Of a stretch of DNA of 43,017 nt, positions 15,461 through 23,401 are shown piece by piece. Under the pieces are notes generated by a model. That model was not told the origin of the DNA. It saw nothing but the letters and a program-made list of their open reading frames with translations, and did not search any database. The stretch is from Microcystis aeruginosa Ma_SC_T_19800800_S464 (GTDB lineage Bacteria; Cyanobacteriota; Cyanobacteriia; Cyanobacteriales; Microcystaceae). The stretch is from NCBI GenBank assembly GCA_007095785.1, contig SFBL01000018.1, forward strand, positions 1 to 43,017, in the 5' to 3' direction. Within the stretch, counting starts at the first letter, position 1. Each line of letters opens with the position of its first letter. The position numbers and the translations under genes are program-made.

Positions 15461-18247
15461 ATGGCAAAATTTGCTTTGTTAATTGGTGTGAGCGAGTATT
15501 CCGAAGGATTGCGCCCAATTTCTAGTGCAATTCTAGACGTTGAAGCAATGCGCCGAGTATTAGAGCATCCAGACATGGGAGCCTTTGATCAGCATCAGGT
15601 TACAGTTTTGCCTAACCCAGACAAAGGGAGCATGGAAAAAGCAGTTGAGGATTTATTTGCTAATCGACAGCAAGATGATTTGGTGCTTTTATATTTTTCT
15701 GGGCATGGACTTAAAGATCAAGATGCTAAATTTTTTCTGAGTACAAGAGACACTGGGTGTGATCAGAATGGAAATTTTTTTCGTGCAACAGCTTTACCGG
15801 CAAGTGAACTTCAAGAGTACATCAAAAATAGTCGTTCCAAAAGGCAGATAATTATTCTCGACTGCTGTTTTAGCGGAGCATTGGTTCAGGGAATGCCAAT
15901 CAAAGGGGAATTTAACATTCAAGAGGAATTAGGAGGTAAAGGAAGGGCGATTTTGACCTCTTCTAGTCCGATTGAATATTCTTTTGAGTCGGACAATAAC
16001 GATTTGTCCATCTATACAAAATATCTAGTTGAAGGAATTCAAACTGGTGCAGCCGATAAGGATGGTGATCAATTAATTTCTGTTAATGAATTGCATGAGT
16101 ATGCCAGCGAACGAGTAAAAGAAGCTGCCCCTGCAATGACTCCCAAATTTTATCTTTCTCTTGAAGGAGACGAGACTATTTATTTGGCCAGATCTCCTCT
16201 TGCTGCTAATGATCCTAAATTTAAGTATCGTGAGAAGATTAGAGAAATTCTAGATGAATGGAGCAAGGAAAATATATGTAAAGAAAATTTTAATCGTGCA
16301 GAAAGAAACTGCCTAAATGAACTAAGAAACGAATTAGATTTATCATTACAGGAGGCAGATATTATCGAATACGAGAATCTTGCGCCATTCAGAAAAAGAT
16401 TACAAAATTTAACAGAGTACAAAGCAACTTTTAGAGAATTATTAGCTGATTCTATTTCAATAACAGAAGGAAACAGAAGGAGACTAAAAGAGTTACAAAG
16501 CCGTTACGGGCTGAGGGATGAGGATATTCAGGTGATTGAAGAAGAAGTGCAAAATGAGGTTTATCCCATTACTCCGACGATTCCAACAAGCACTTCTCCT
16601 TCTGCAAAAATTGCCCAAATTTTGCATTCTATAAAAACTTTAAAGCCCCAAAATTTCAAATTAAATCTGCCAGTTAGCATAGGAATACCATTAATAGCAG
16701 TTGTAGGTTTAATTGCCATTTATCGACCTGGTATTATTACTCGATTAATTCCATCTAATTGTCCAAAACAAACGGGCGACTTTATTAGTGAAGGAGAAGA
16801 AGTTCTTAATTACTCTCAATCGTTTAACAAGAAGAAAGGTGCAGAATATTTTGCACAGTGTGATTATCAAAAAGCCCTGTTAAGATTTAAGGACGCATGG
16901 CAACAGGATAGGCTAGATCCAGAAACGTTAATTTACTTAAATAATGCTTTACTAGAAGCCACTAAAAAGCCATATTACACCATTGCTGTTGCTGTTAGTA
17001 TTCCCAAAAATCAAAATAGCTCTAATGATGATGATGATGATAGTCGAGCAAAAGAAATGTTACGAGGAGTAGCACAATTACAAACAAAAATTAATCTAGG
17101 ACTTTTAAATGACAATGATCCATTCCTCAAGTATTTTCCAGATCAAGATTTTATCAACAAAAAAGCGATTAATGGTAAGGGATTAAAAGTTGTCATTACT
17201 AATGATGAAAATAAAGAATTATTAGCCAAAAAGATAGCATCATCTCTTTCCCAGCGTCCTGAAATTTTAGGGGTTGTTGGTCACTATCCCAGTGAAATGA
17301 CTGTGGCAACGGTGGATATTTATAAGGAAAATAATTTAGTTTTGATTTCTCCCGGATCAACGACTAGCGAGCTTACTAAATACCCCAGAAAAAATTTCCT
17401 GCGAACTGTTTTTTCTGTCGAGCAACAATCTCCTGCCATTGCAAAATTTTTGCAAGAAAAGTCTATTAAAAAAGTGGTAGGCTTTTATAGTGAAGGAAGT
17501 CCATTTAGTGAATCTTTTTTTAATAGTTTTAAAACTATTTTTACAAGCCCTCCATTCTCTGGAACTGTAGTAAAATTAGATGAATTTGATCTGGGAAATA
17601 ATTTTAAGGCAGAAGAAGCCATCCAAGAGTTACGAAAAAGACAAGGAAAAATAACAGAAACAATAGGGCTTGTACTATCCCCAAAAGCAATTGGCGATGC
17701 TGAAGGCGATGCAATTAAACTTATAAAACTTAATAATAGTCAAAATTGGGTTATCGGATCATGGGGGCTTCGTAGTCCTCGTACCTTAGAACAAATTGAC
17801 AACCTACAACCTTTTCAAAAGTTTGTTATTGCGGTTCCTTGGGATTCTTTAACCAGTCCTAACAAGAATTTTCTTAAGGATGCCAAAATTTTATGGACTA
17901 CAACTTCTGTTAATGCAATAACAGCCCTATCCTATGATGCAACTCTTGCTCTAACAAAAGCTCTAGAAAAGGCAAATACTCCCACACGAATTAATATCCG
18001 TGAACAATTAAAGTCTCCTGAGTTTCTTGTCACTAAAGGTGCAACTGGGACAATTAAATTCGATGAAAATGGCGATCGCGAAAAATTCGATGAAAATGGC
18101 GATCCCCAAAATCCCTCCGTAGAATTTGTTCACATTGTGGAGTGTCGGACACTAAGTTCAGATTTTGCTTTTGTCCCAATCAAGTATCCTACTGCTAAAG
18201 ATGCTGGTTTATCCTGTTTAAACTCACCCAAAAAGCCTAGTCCCTAG
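15461..18247 (+). CDS. Caspase-like protease fused to a periplasmic-binding-protein sensor
   Basis: A 928-residue membrane-anchored protease. Residues 1-240 are a caspase/metacaspase domain with catalytic His82 in YFSGHG and Cys136 in IILDCCFSGA. An EF-hand-like loop, DKDGDQLISVNE (199-210), could bind calcium, as in calcium-dependent metacaspases. Residues 255-365 are helical, a region seen in other cyanobacterial signalling proteins. A transmembrane helix spans about 404-422, then a TPR-like stretch (about 450-500). Residues 505-890 are a type-I periplasmic binding protein domain of the branched-chain amino-acid receptor kind. The layout suggests that an external ligand controls an internal protease. 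AAGAAGG precedes ATG at 15461. It pairs with the EACC1-like gene. Confidence 0.88.
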   Translation: MAKFALLIGVSEYSEGLRPISSAILDVEAMRRVLEHPDMGAFDQHQVTVLPNPDKGSMEKAVEDLFANRQQDDLVLLYFSGHGLKDQDAKFFLSTRDTGCDQNGNFFRATALPASELQEYIKNSRSKRQIIILDCCFSGALVQGMPIKGEFNIQEELGGKGRAILTSSSPIEYSFESDNNDLSIYTKYLVEGIQTGAADKDGDQLISVNELHEYASERVKEAAPAMTPKFYLSLEGDETIYLARSPLAANDPKFKYREKIREILDEWSKENICKENFNRAERNCLNELRNELDLSLQEADIIEYENLAPFRKRLQNLTEYKATFRELLADSISITEGNRRRLKELQSRYGLRDEDIQVIEEEVQNEVYPITPTIPTSTSPSAKIAQILHSIKTLKPQNFKLNLPVSIGIPLIAVVGLIAIYRPGIITRLIPSNCPKQTGDFISEGEEVLNYSQSFNKKKGAEYFAQCDYQKALLRFKDAWQQDRLDPETLIYLNNALLEATKKPYYTIAVAVSIPKNQNSSNDDDDDSRAKEMLRGVAQLQTKINLGLLNDNDPFLKYFPDQDFINKKAINGKGLKVVITNDENKELLAKKIASSLSQRPEILGVVGHYPSEMTVATVDIYKENNLVLISPGSTTSELTKYPRKNFLRTVFSVEQQSPAIAKFLQEKSIKKVVGFYSEGSPFSESFFNSFKTIFTSPPFSGTVVKLDEFDLGNNFKAEEAIQELRKRQGKITETIGLVLSPKAIGDAEGDAIKLIKLNNSQNWVIGSWGLRSPRTLEQIDNLQPFQKFVIAVPWDSLTSPNKNFLKDAKILWTTTSVNAITALSYDATLALTKALEKANTPTRINIREQLKSPEFLVTKGATGTIKFDENGDREKFDENGDPQNPSVEFVHIVECRTLSSDFAFVPIKYPTAKDAGLSCLNSPKKPSP
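18056..18104 (+). repeat. 27-bp in-frame tandem duplication in the caspase gene
   Basis: AAATTCGATGAAAATGGCGA is present twice, 27 bp apart, so FDENGD occurs twice (residues 867-872 and 876-881) within the sensor domain. The first copy ends in a GCGATCGC palindrome. Confidence 0.85.
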
Positions 18248-18248
18248 C

Positions 18249-18296
18249 TAATTAGGTTTTGCTGAAAAAGTCTGAAATGCCGCTAGGAAAAAGGTT
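18249..18296. repeat. Left end of a MITE-family element
   Basis: TAATTAGGTTTTGCTGAAAA resembles the left end of the MITE at 4681, and the following CTGAAATGCCGCTAGGAAAA matches the element at 26167 with one difference. No right-hand end is recognisable. The rest of the gap to 18468 has no gene. Confidence 0.6.
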
Positions 18297-18383
18297 TCGA
18301 CTCAATAAAGCGATCGCTGCCATCGTACCTACGTTCATCTTATATTTAATTCCACCCACCCACTTGCAATAATCTATATTAAG

Positions 18384-18405
18384 CCAATAAAGCCTGTTTT
18401 ATTGG
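18384..18405 (+). terminator. Hairpin downstream of the caspase gene
   Basis: CCAATAAA (18384-18391) and TTTATTGG (18398-18405) form a perfect 8-bp stem with a 6-base loop. Only three T residues follow the stem, so termination is uncertain. Confidence 0.4.
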
Positions 18406-18468
18406 GTTTCCTGCCTCCTATTGACAGTATGCTAAAACTTATAATTAATATCATCGTCGCAATCACTC

Positions 18469-19119
18469 GTGGACTGGAGACAACAACTGATTATTTTTAC
18501 CCGTTACCCGGAATTGGGGAAAGTAAAAACCCGTATGATTCCAGCTTTGGCAGCCGAGGGAGCCGAGGAATTGCACCGCAAACTGGCCGAATATACTCTC
18601 GGTAAATTAGCGGGTTTGAGGAATTTTCTCTCCCTGATCATTTACTACCATGGCGGCAGCGAGGAGAAAATGCGTACTTGGTTAGGTGTGCATTATTGCT
18701 ATCATTCTCAACGGGGAAAAGACTTAGGAGAAAAGATGCAAAATGCTTTTGCCGATGGTTTTGCTCAAGGGATGACAGCGATCGCTATTATTGGCACAGA
18801 TTGCCCAGAAATCGGGGAAAAAGAGATTTTAGCAGCCTTTGAAGCCCTAAAAACCCACGATATGGTTTTAGGGCCGGCGTTAGATGGAGGATACTACCTA
18901 ATTGCTTTAAAACAGGTCTTTCCAGAGCTTTTTAGCGATATTCCCTGGGGAACGGGGGAAGTCCTGGCAAAAACCCAGACAATCGGCGCTAAACTGGCTT
19001 TAAAAACCGCTTATCTGCCTAAATTAGCCGATATTGATCGCCCGGAAGACCTGCCTATCTTAAAAAAATACCTGCCGGAATTAAGGTTGAACGATGACGG
19101 GGGTTCCCATGCGGACTAA
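18469..19119 (+). CDS. DUF2064 / TIGR04282-type glycosyltransferase-like protein
   Basis: The 216-residue protein has the fold of nucleotide-sugar transferases (GT-A/MobA-like). It begins QLIIFTRYPELGKVKTRMIP and contains IIGTDCPEIGEKEILAAFEA and VLGPALDGGYYLIAL, the signatures of the DUF2064 family. Members are often annotated as arsenosugar-biosynthesis glycosyltransferases from gene context, but that context is missing here. GTG at 18469 is the start; no clear ribosome binding site is visible. Its 3' end overlaps the L,D-transpeptidase gene on the other strand by 39 bp. Confidence 0.85.
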   Translation: MDWRQQLIIFTRYPELGKVKTRMIPALAAEGAEELHRKLAEYTLGKLAGLRNFLSLIIYYHGGSEEKMRTWLGVHYCYHSQRGKDLGEKMQNAFADGFAQGMTAIAIIGTDCPEIGEKEILAAFEALKTHDMVLGPALDGGYYLIALKQVFPELFSDIPWGTGEVLAKTQTIGAKLALKTAYLPKLADIDRPEDLPILKKYLPELRLNDDGGSHAD

Positions 19120-19593
19120 ATCAAACAACACTTTTACATCCCGATTCCGCATCCGCACACAACCATGGGAAGCGGCAGTACCGAGGGAATTTTCTGCGGG
19201 GGTGCCGTGAAAACCGATGGAATTTTTGCCGTCACTCCAAAAACCGATCCATCTTTCCCCTAGGGCACTATTGGGACCGGGAGCGCTGACTTTGCCTGTC
19301 CAAGGACTTTTCCAGACGGGATTGCGAACTAATTCCCGCACTTCAAATTTACCGGTGGGGGTTTCCCAGCCTTTTTTGCCGACGGCGACGGTAAATTGCG
19401 CTAAAAGTTGCTTATCTTGATAAACGTAAACTTTTCTCTCTTTCAGTTTTAGGACCAGATGGGTAGCGAGAGTTTGATTGGCCGCCGTATTCGGGGTGAC
19501 GGTGCTGATTTGGTTAGCTTGGGCCGGATATAGGGGTAAACAAGTTAATCCTAATCCGATGATTAAGAGGGTCAAATTTCGTTTGAACGCCAT
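19081..19593 (-). CDS. L,D-transpeptidase (YkuD domain)
   Basis: L,D-transpeptidases form 3-3 cross-links in peptidoglycan or attach proteins to it, acting in the periplasm. The 170-residue product starts with a signal peptide (MAFKRNLTLLIIGLGLTCLP, cleavage near PAQA). The YkuD domain ends with the catalytic motif SHGCVRMRN, containing the active-site cysteine, after the upstream HGTPAENSLG with its histidine. ATG at 19593 has AGGAG upstream and is preferred to a TTG six codons earlier. There is no LysM or peptidoglycan-binding domain, so this is a minimal enzyme. Confidence 0.92.
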   Translation of the reverse strand: MAFKRNLTLLIIGLGLTCLPLYPAQANQISTVTPNTAANQTLATHLVLKLKERKVYVYQDKQLLAQFTVAVGKKGWETPTGKFEVRELVRNPVWKSPWTGKVSAPGPNSALGERWIGFWSDGKNSIGFHGTPAENSLGTAASHGCVRMRNRDVKVLFDLVRMGTPVIVQP

Positions 19594-19671
19594 TATTCCC
19601 ACACTCCTCAATTGCGATAGCGATAATTTTTAAGGATAGCAAATAGGGAACCTTTTGGAAGCTCAAGCCGC

Positions 19672-19977
19672 TTACACTGTGCCAGTTTTAGCTTCGTACT
19701 GCCGACAACCTTCACAAGGACCCGGGGGATTAACCGCACAACGCAAATGGGGGGAGTAGGCATTAAAACGACAACTAAGATCACCGATAAAGGCCGGTTT
19801 ATTTTCTGTCTCTAGAGGGATTGACAAAAAATCACCGGCAATCACCGTGCTGTATTCGTGACGATAGCGAATCCCTCTCAAACGGTTGCTTAATCTCTGT
19901 TGGGATCGGTTAATTAACCAGAGACTAAGCAGAGAGGGAAAGATGGCAAGGATAAAAACAAAGGTTATCCTGATCAC
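19672..19977 (-). CDS. DUF6464-family small membrane protein
   Basis: A 101-residue cyanobacterial protein with an N-terminal hydrophobic helix (TFVFILAIFPSLLSLWLI), an arginine-rich stretch, and a C-terminal cysteine cluster: RCAVNPPGPCEGCRQYE. The cysteines suggest a metal site or disulfides. I recognise the C-terminal pattern as DUF6464; no function is established. It lies alone on the minus strand between the L,D-transpeptidase and speD. Confidence 0.7.
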   Translation of the reverse strand: MIRITFVFILAIFPSLLSLWLINRSQQRLSNRLRGIRYRHEYSTVIAGDFLSIPLETENKPAFIGDLSCRFNAYSPHLRCAVNPPGPCEGCRQYEAKTGTV

Positions 19978-20036
19978 GACTCCAGTTTAGGCGATCGCCA
20001 GTGATGCTAACTTATTATTGAGGCAGTCCCTAGAAA

Positions 20037-20444
20037 TTAGGCCATAACCAGGGAAGATTTAAGGGGTTCTTCCTTTTTGCTTTCATAAACTGCCCCAGGA
20101 CCGGGGAATCCTCTGGTTAGTTCCCGCACTTTAATCTCACCTGCTTGCAGGGATTTGGTCAAGATTTCCATGGCAACCACGGGTTTACCGGCACCACAGA
20201 AGAATAAATCGGCGGCGAAATAGCCGTGTTCAGGCCAGGTGTGGATCGCGATATGAGATTCAGCTAAAGTCGCCGTCGCGGTAACTCCGTGGGGACTGAA
20301 CTGGTGGACACACAAATCGATCAGCGTTGCTTCTCCTGCCGTAATTCCATCGAGGATAGCGCGACGAATGCGCTCGGGATCGTTGAGGAGGTCAGCAGGT
20401 ACTTGCCAAGCATCGACAATCAAATGGGTTCCCAGTTTGGTCAT
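20037..20444 (-). CDS. speD: S-adenosylmethionine decarboxylase proenzyme
   Basis: SpeD decarboxylates S-adenosylmethionine to give the aminopropyl donor for spermidine synthesis. The 135-residue product is the short bacterial class that self-cleaves to form its pyruvoyl group. The cleavage site lies in LAESHIAIHTWPEHGY, at the Glu-Ser bond. The family motif DLFFCGAGKP follows. ATG at 20444 is preceded by GGGAG and a -10-like box. It is transcribed alone. Confidence 0.95.
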   Translation of the reverse strand: MTKLGTHLIVDAWQVPADLLNDPERIRRAILDGITAGEATLIDLCVHQFSPHGVTATATLAESHIAIHTWPEHGYFAADLFFCGAGKPVVAMEILTKSLQAGEIKVRELTRGFPGPGAVYESKKEEPLKSSLVMA

Positions 20445-20487
20445 TTTTTTTTCAATACTCCCTATCGAAAAACCTTCACAGATTTAC

Positions 20488-20493
20488 CAGTAT
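20488..20493 (-). promoter_or_regulatory. -10 box of speD
   Basis: On the minus strand TATACT (within GTGTTATACTGG) lies 44 bp before the speD start. It matches a housekeeping -10 element. No good -35 is evident. Confidence 0.45.
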
Positions 20494-20576
20494 AACACAA
20501 TTTTTCTAACTTGTGCAAAAAAGATCTGGTTTTTTTCGGGTACTTTCTCTAAAAACTGAGACAGAGCAGGGGAGAA

Positions 20577-20628
20577 GGGTGTGGGGTGTGGGGTGTGGGG
20601 TGTGGGGTGTGGGGTGTGGGGTGTGGGG
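20577..20628. repeat. Heptamer repeat GTGTGGG x7
   Basis: About seven perfect copies of GTGTGGG form the longest tandem array in the window, between speD and the higBA pair. Copy number may vary among strains. Confidence 0.9.
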
Positions 20629-20695
20629 CTTACTTCTGCTTGACAATAGTATCGTTAGGCGTTAGGATTTGATCATCAGTTATCAGTTATCAGTT

Positions 20696-20980
20696 ATGAT
20701 CGTCAATTTCAAGTCCGAAGAGACTAAGCTCATTTTCGAGGGGTTTCAGTCTCGTCACTATCCCCCTGATATTCAATCGGTCGCTCTACGAAAACTGCTA
20801 ATCCTTGCAGCGGCGTTATCGATCAATGATCTGCGTGTCCCACCGGGTAATCGGTTGGAGAAGTTGCAGGGCGATCATCAGGGCCAGTACAGCATCCGTA
20901 TTAATGACCAATGGAGAATTTGCTTCATTTGGACTGATGAAGGCAATGCTGATCAGGTAGAGATAGTGGACTACCACTAA
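20696..20980 (+). CDS. higB: HigB-family toxin (RelE/ParE fold)
   Basis: A 94-residue plasmid-maintenance killer protein. HigB toxins cut mRNA on the ribosome. The family sequence is clear: MIVNFKSEETKLIFEG at the start, LRVPPGNRLEKLQGDHQGQY in the middle, SIRINDQWRICFIW toward the end, and VEIVDYH at the C terminus. ATG at 20696 is preferred to an upstream TTG because it starts the conserved region, although it lies directly after the CAGTTAT repeats. higA follows after 15 bp, the usual toxin-first order. Confidence 0.92.
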   Translation: MIVNFKSEETKLIFEGFQSRHYPPDIQSVALRKLLILAAALSINDLRVPPGNRLEKLQGDHQGQYSIRINDQWRICFIWTDEGNADQVEIVDYH

Positions 20981-20995
20981 AATTAGCTAAATGCA

Positions 20996-21349
20996 ATGAA
21001 CAGCAACACTTCGACACATTTCGACAGGCTCAATGTAAAAGCTCAGTTCCACCGTTTGCCCAATATCCATCCCGGTGAAATCCTCAAGTTAGATTTTCTG
21101 GAACCGCTCAATATTACCCCCTACAGACTGAGCAAAGATTTAAGCGTAGCTCAAACTCGTATCGGTGAGATTTTAGCCGGTAAGCGTAGTATCACTGCGG
21201 ACACAGCTTTGCGTCTGTCACGATATTTCGGTAACAGTCCTCAGTTTTGGCTGAATCTTCAAACAGACTACGATCTCCGTCAAGCTCAGGCAAAGAATGC
21301 CGAAGTTTATGACCACATTCCCATCACTCCATTTACAGATGTAGCTTAG
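20996..21349 (+). CDS. higA: HigA-family antitoxin
   Basis: A 117-residue antitoxin with an XRE-type helix-turn-helix: NIHPGEILKLDFLEPLNITP, then YRLSKDLSVAQTRIGEILAG and KRSITADTALRLSRYFG. It neutralises HigB and represses the operon. The first 19 residues (NSNTSTHFDRLNVKAQFH) are not typical, so translation could start later, but no good in-frame ATG is present before the conserved part. Confidence 0.92.
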   Translation: MNSNTSTHFDRLNVKAQFHRLPNIHPGEILKLDFLEPLNITPYRLSKDLSVAQTRIGEILAGKRSITADTALRLSRYFGNSPQFWLNLQTDYDLRQAQAKNAEVYDHIPITPFTDVA

Positions 21350-21359
21350 GGTCCTAATT

Positions 21360-22013
21360 TTATCTAGGAGGGGAGACGGGATTAGTGGGGACGGTGGGAC
21401 TGGGAGAAGCGGCAGGAATGGGGGGATTTTCGGGTTTACGGACTTGGGGGACGGGTAAAATATAGAAAAGTAGGGCGCAAGCGACAAGACTGCCTAATCC
21501 TGCCAAAAAAGGTACTGTTCGACTGGCCACCGATTCATCCACCTTATGGTAGCGACGGGAAACGGGCTGTAATTTCAGGGTTAGGTCAGGTAAAGTGCGA
21601 GTATCGGCAAAAAATTGGTCAATCGCTTCTATTAAATCGAATAACTGCACGGTACTGATTTCTATGTTGACCGGACTTTCTGGGATATTCAAGTCCGTTG
21701 ATGGATACCAAACCAGACGATGGAGATTATGGTCAATCTTTTCTAGGTACACATGATCTGGTTCATGGACGGGGTCTTGGGGATGACGAACACCACTCAA
21801 AAATTCTTGGGCATACTGACTGACCGCTTGTACTAAATTTTCCAAGAAAACCCGACCACCTTGCAGGACTTTATTAGCTCCGATTAACCGACATTCTACG
21901 TTAGTCAAAATTGAGAGTAAAGGTCGGCTATCACCGGGGTTAGCCGGGGCGAAATCATCGCCGAAACCATCGAGAATCAGGGTACAATTGGGCAAGCTAT
22001 ACTGTCTTCTCAT
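21360..22013 (-). CDS. DUF4335-family protein
   Basis: A 217-residue cyanobacterial protein. The start RRQYSLPNCTLILDGFGDDF is the DUF4335 signature. A single transmembrane helix (FLAGLGSLVACALLFYILPV) lies near residue 180, followed by a Pro-rich tail. The partner DUF3038 gene ends 2 bp before its start, the standard cyanobacterial pairing, so they probably act together. Function is unknown. Confidence 0.85.
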   Translation of the reverse strand: MRRQYSLPNCTLILDGFGDDFAPANPGDSRPLLSILTNVECRLIGANKVLQGGRVFLENLVQAVSQYAQEFLSGVRHPQDPVHEPDHVYLEKIDHNLHRLVWYPSTDLNIPESPVNIEISTVQLFDLIEAIDQFFADTRTLPDLTLKLQPVSRRYHKVDESVASRTVPFLAGLGSLVACALLFYILPVPQVRKPENPPIPAASPSPTVPTNPVSPPR

Positions 22014-22015
22014 TT

Positions 22016-22642
22016 CTACACGATCTCCCCATCAAATAAACTAATCCAAAACCGCTGCATTCCCGTCGTACCAGTACAAAATAATAACCGATCGAGGAGG
22101 GATAAAGCCAGTTCATTTAGGGCATTTTCATCAGCTAGATAAACCGATACTTTGGCCCGACGGGGGTTCATGCGACTGCGAAAATTGGAGCGAAATCTTT
22201 CTAGGTATTCTGATAAAAGAAAATTATTATCCACGGGTAAACCTTTTGATTCCATCTGTTGCCGCGCTAAGAGTAATTGTCGGATGGATATAGCCAGGGG
22301 TTTGGCCCGATAACTGGCAATGATAACTAAAGCTTTTGCTTGGTCAAGGGTGAGACGGTCGAGGGTGTAGGAAATTCGCCAAGGATTAGTACAGCGCAAG
22401 CGCCAGAAAATAATCCGGTTTTTGACAATTTTATCGAGTCCTAGTTCTTTACAGAGGGCTAACAGGGCCTCCCCGGCACCGACTTCTAAGGATTCCAACG
22501 CTAACAGCATTAAATCGATATGCTGTTGGAGATGTAGGGCGCATTGCTGACTGGCAATCGGAAAATCGGGTAAAACGCTTAAAATAACTGGTTTTTCTGG
22601 GGCTGATGCTGTAGATTCGGGCGTTAGGCTAGTAGAGGTCAT
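22016..22642 (-). CDS. DUF3038-family protein
   Basis: A 208-residue, mostly helical soluble protein found across cyanobacteria. The region LHLQQHIDLMLLALESLEVG and the later TNPWRISYTLDRLTLDQAKA fit the DUF3038 family. It forms a two-gene operon with the DUF4335 gene. No enzyme motif is visible and no function is established. Confidence 0.85.
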   Translation of the reverse strand: MTSTSLTPESTASAPEKPVILSVLPDFPIASQQCALHLQQHIDLMLLALESLEVGAGEALLALCKELGLDKIVKNRIIFWRLRCTNPWRISYTLDRLTLDQAKALVIIASYRAKPLAISIRQLLLARQQMESKGLPVDNNFLLSEYLERFRSNFRSRMNPRRAKVSVYLADENALNELALSLLDRLLFCTGTTGMQRFWISLFDGEIV

Positions 22643-22740
22643 GATATAGGAGAACTAAAACACAAGGGCGATCGAGTCAGGATATTGTAGATTGTATTGT
22701 ATAGATAGCTGTCCCCCATTTTACGAGACACGGAAACCGA

Positions 22741-23259
22741 ATGGATCTGAAATCATTGATTCGCGATATTCCCGACTTTCCCAAACCGGGTATTGTCTTC
22801 CGCGATATTACTACCCTACTCAATCATCCCCAAGGATTACGTTACACGATCGATACCCTAACGGCAAAGTGTCGCGATTACGGTTTATCCCCCGATTACA
22901 TTGTCGGTATGGAATCCAGGGGTTTTCTCTTTGGTGTTCCTTTAGCATACCAATTAGAAGCGGGATTTATTCCTGTTCGGAAACCGGGCAAATTACCCGC
23001 CGCCGTTCACAGTATCGAGTATGATTTGGAATACGGAAGCGATAGTCTCGAAATTCATCAAGACGCGGTGGCAGCCCATCATAAAGTCTTAATTGTCGAT
23101 GATTTAATTGCGACGGGAGGGACGGCGAAAGCAACGGCGGATTTATTAGAAAAAATTGGTTGCGAGGTGTTAGGATTTGCCTTTATCATCGAGTTAATCG
23201 ACCTCGGTGGTCGGGAAAAATTACCAGATTTACCGATTATTACCCTCATCGATTATTAG
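22741..23259 (+). CDS. apt: Adenine phosphoribosyltransferase
   Basis: Apt salvages adenine by joining it to phosphoribosyl pyrophosphate to form AMP. The 172-residue length is typical. The family start is [35 protein letters not shown] is conserved, and the PRPP-binding motif is [17 protein letters not shown]. It diverges from the DUF3038/DUF4335 operon, with about 100 bp between starts. Confidence 0.96.
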   Translation: MDLKSLIRDIPDFPKPGIVFRDITTLLNHPQGLRYTIDTLTAKCRDYGLSPDYIVGMESRGFLFGVPLAYQLEAGFIPVRKPGKLPAAVHSIEYDLEYGSDSLEIHQDAVAAHHKVLIVDDLIATGGTAKATADLLEKIGCEVLGFAFIIELIDLGGREKLPDLPIITLIDY

Positions 23260-23278
23260 GTTTCTCTTAAGTACCTAA

Positions 23279-23349
23279 GCAGAATTAATTACACATTTCG
23301 CTAACACTCTTCCAAGAGTGCCTATCTCAAAAATGGCAATTAATTCTGC
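23279..23349. repeat. 71-bp inverted-repeat element
   Basis: GCAGAATTAATT (23279-23290) and AATTAATTCTGC (23338-23349) are perfect 12-bp inverted repeats. Inside, CACTCT/AGAGTG forms a second hairpin (23305-23320). It could be a small mobile element or a terminator structure after apt. Confidence 0.7.
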
Positions 23350-23401
23350 ACGACTATTTATCTCCTGTCTCCTGAATTGGAGTCCCCACTAGGAAATTAA
23401 C

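Noticed and set aside
22692-23024. Overlapping + strand frame at the apt start
   Set aside because: It is out of frame with apt and has no motifs; apt is unambiguous.
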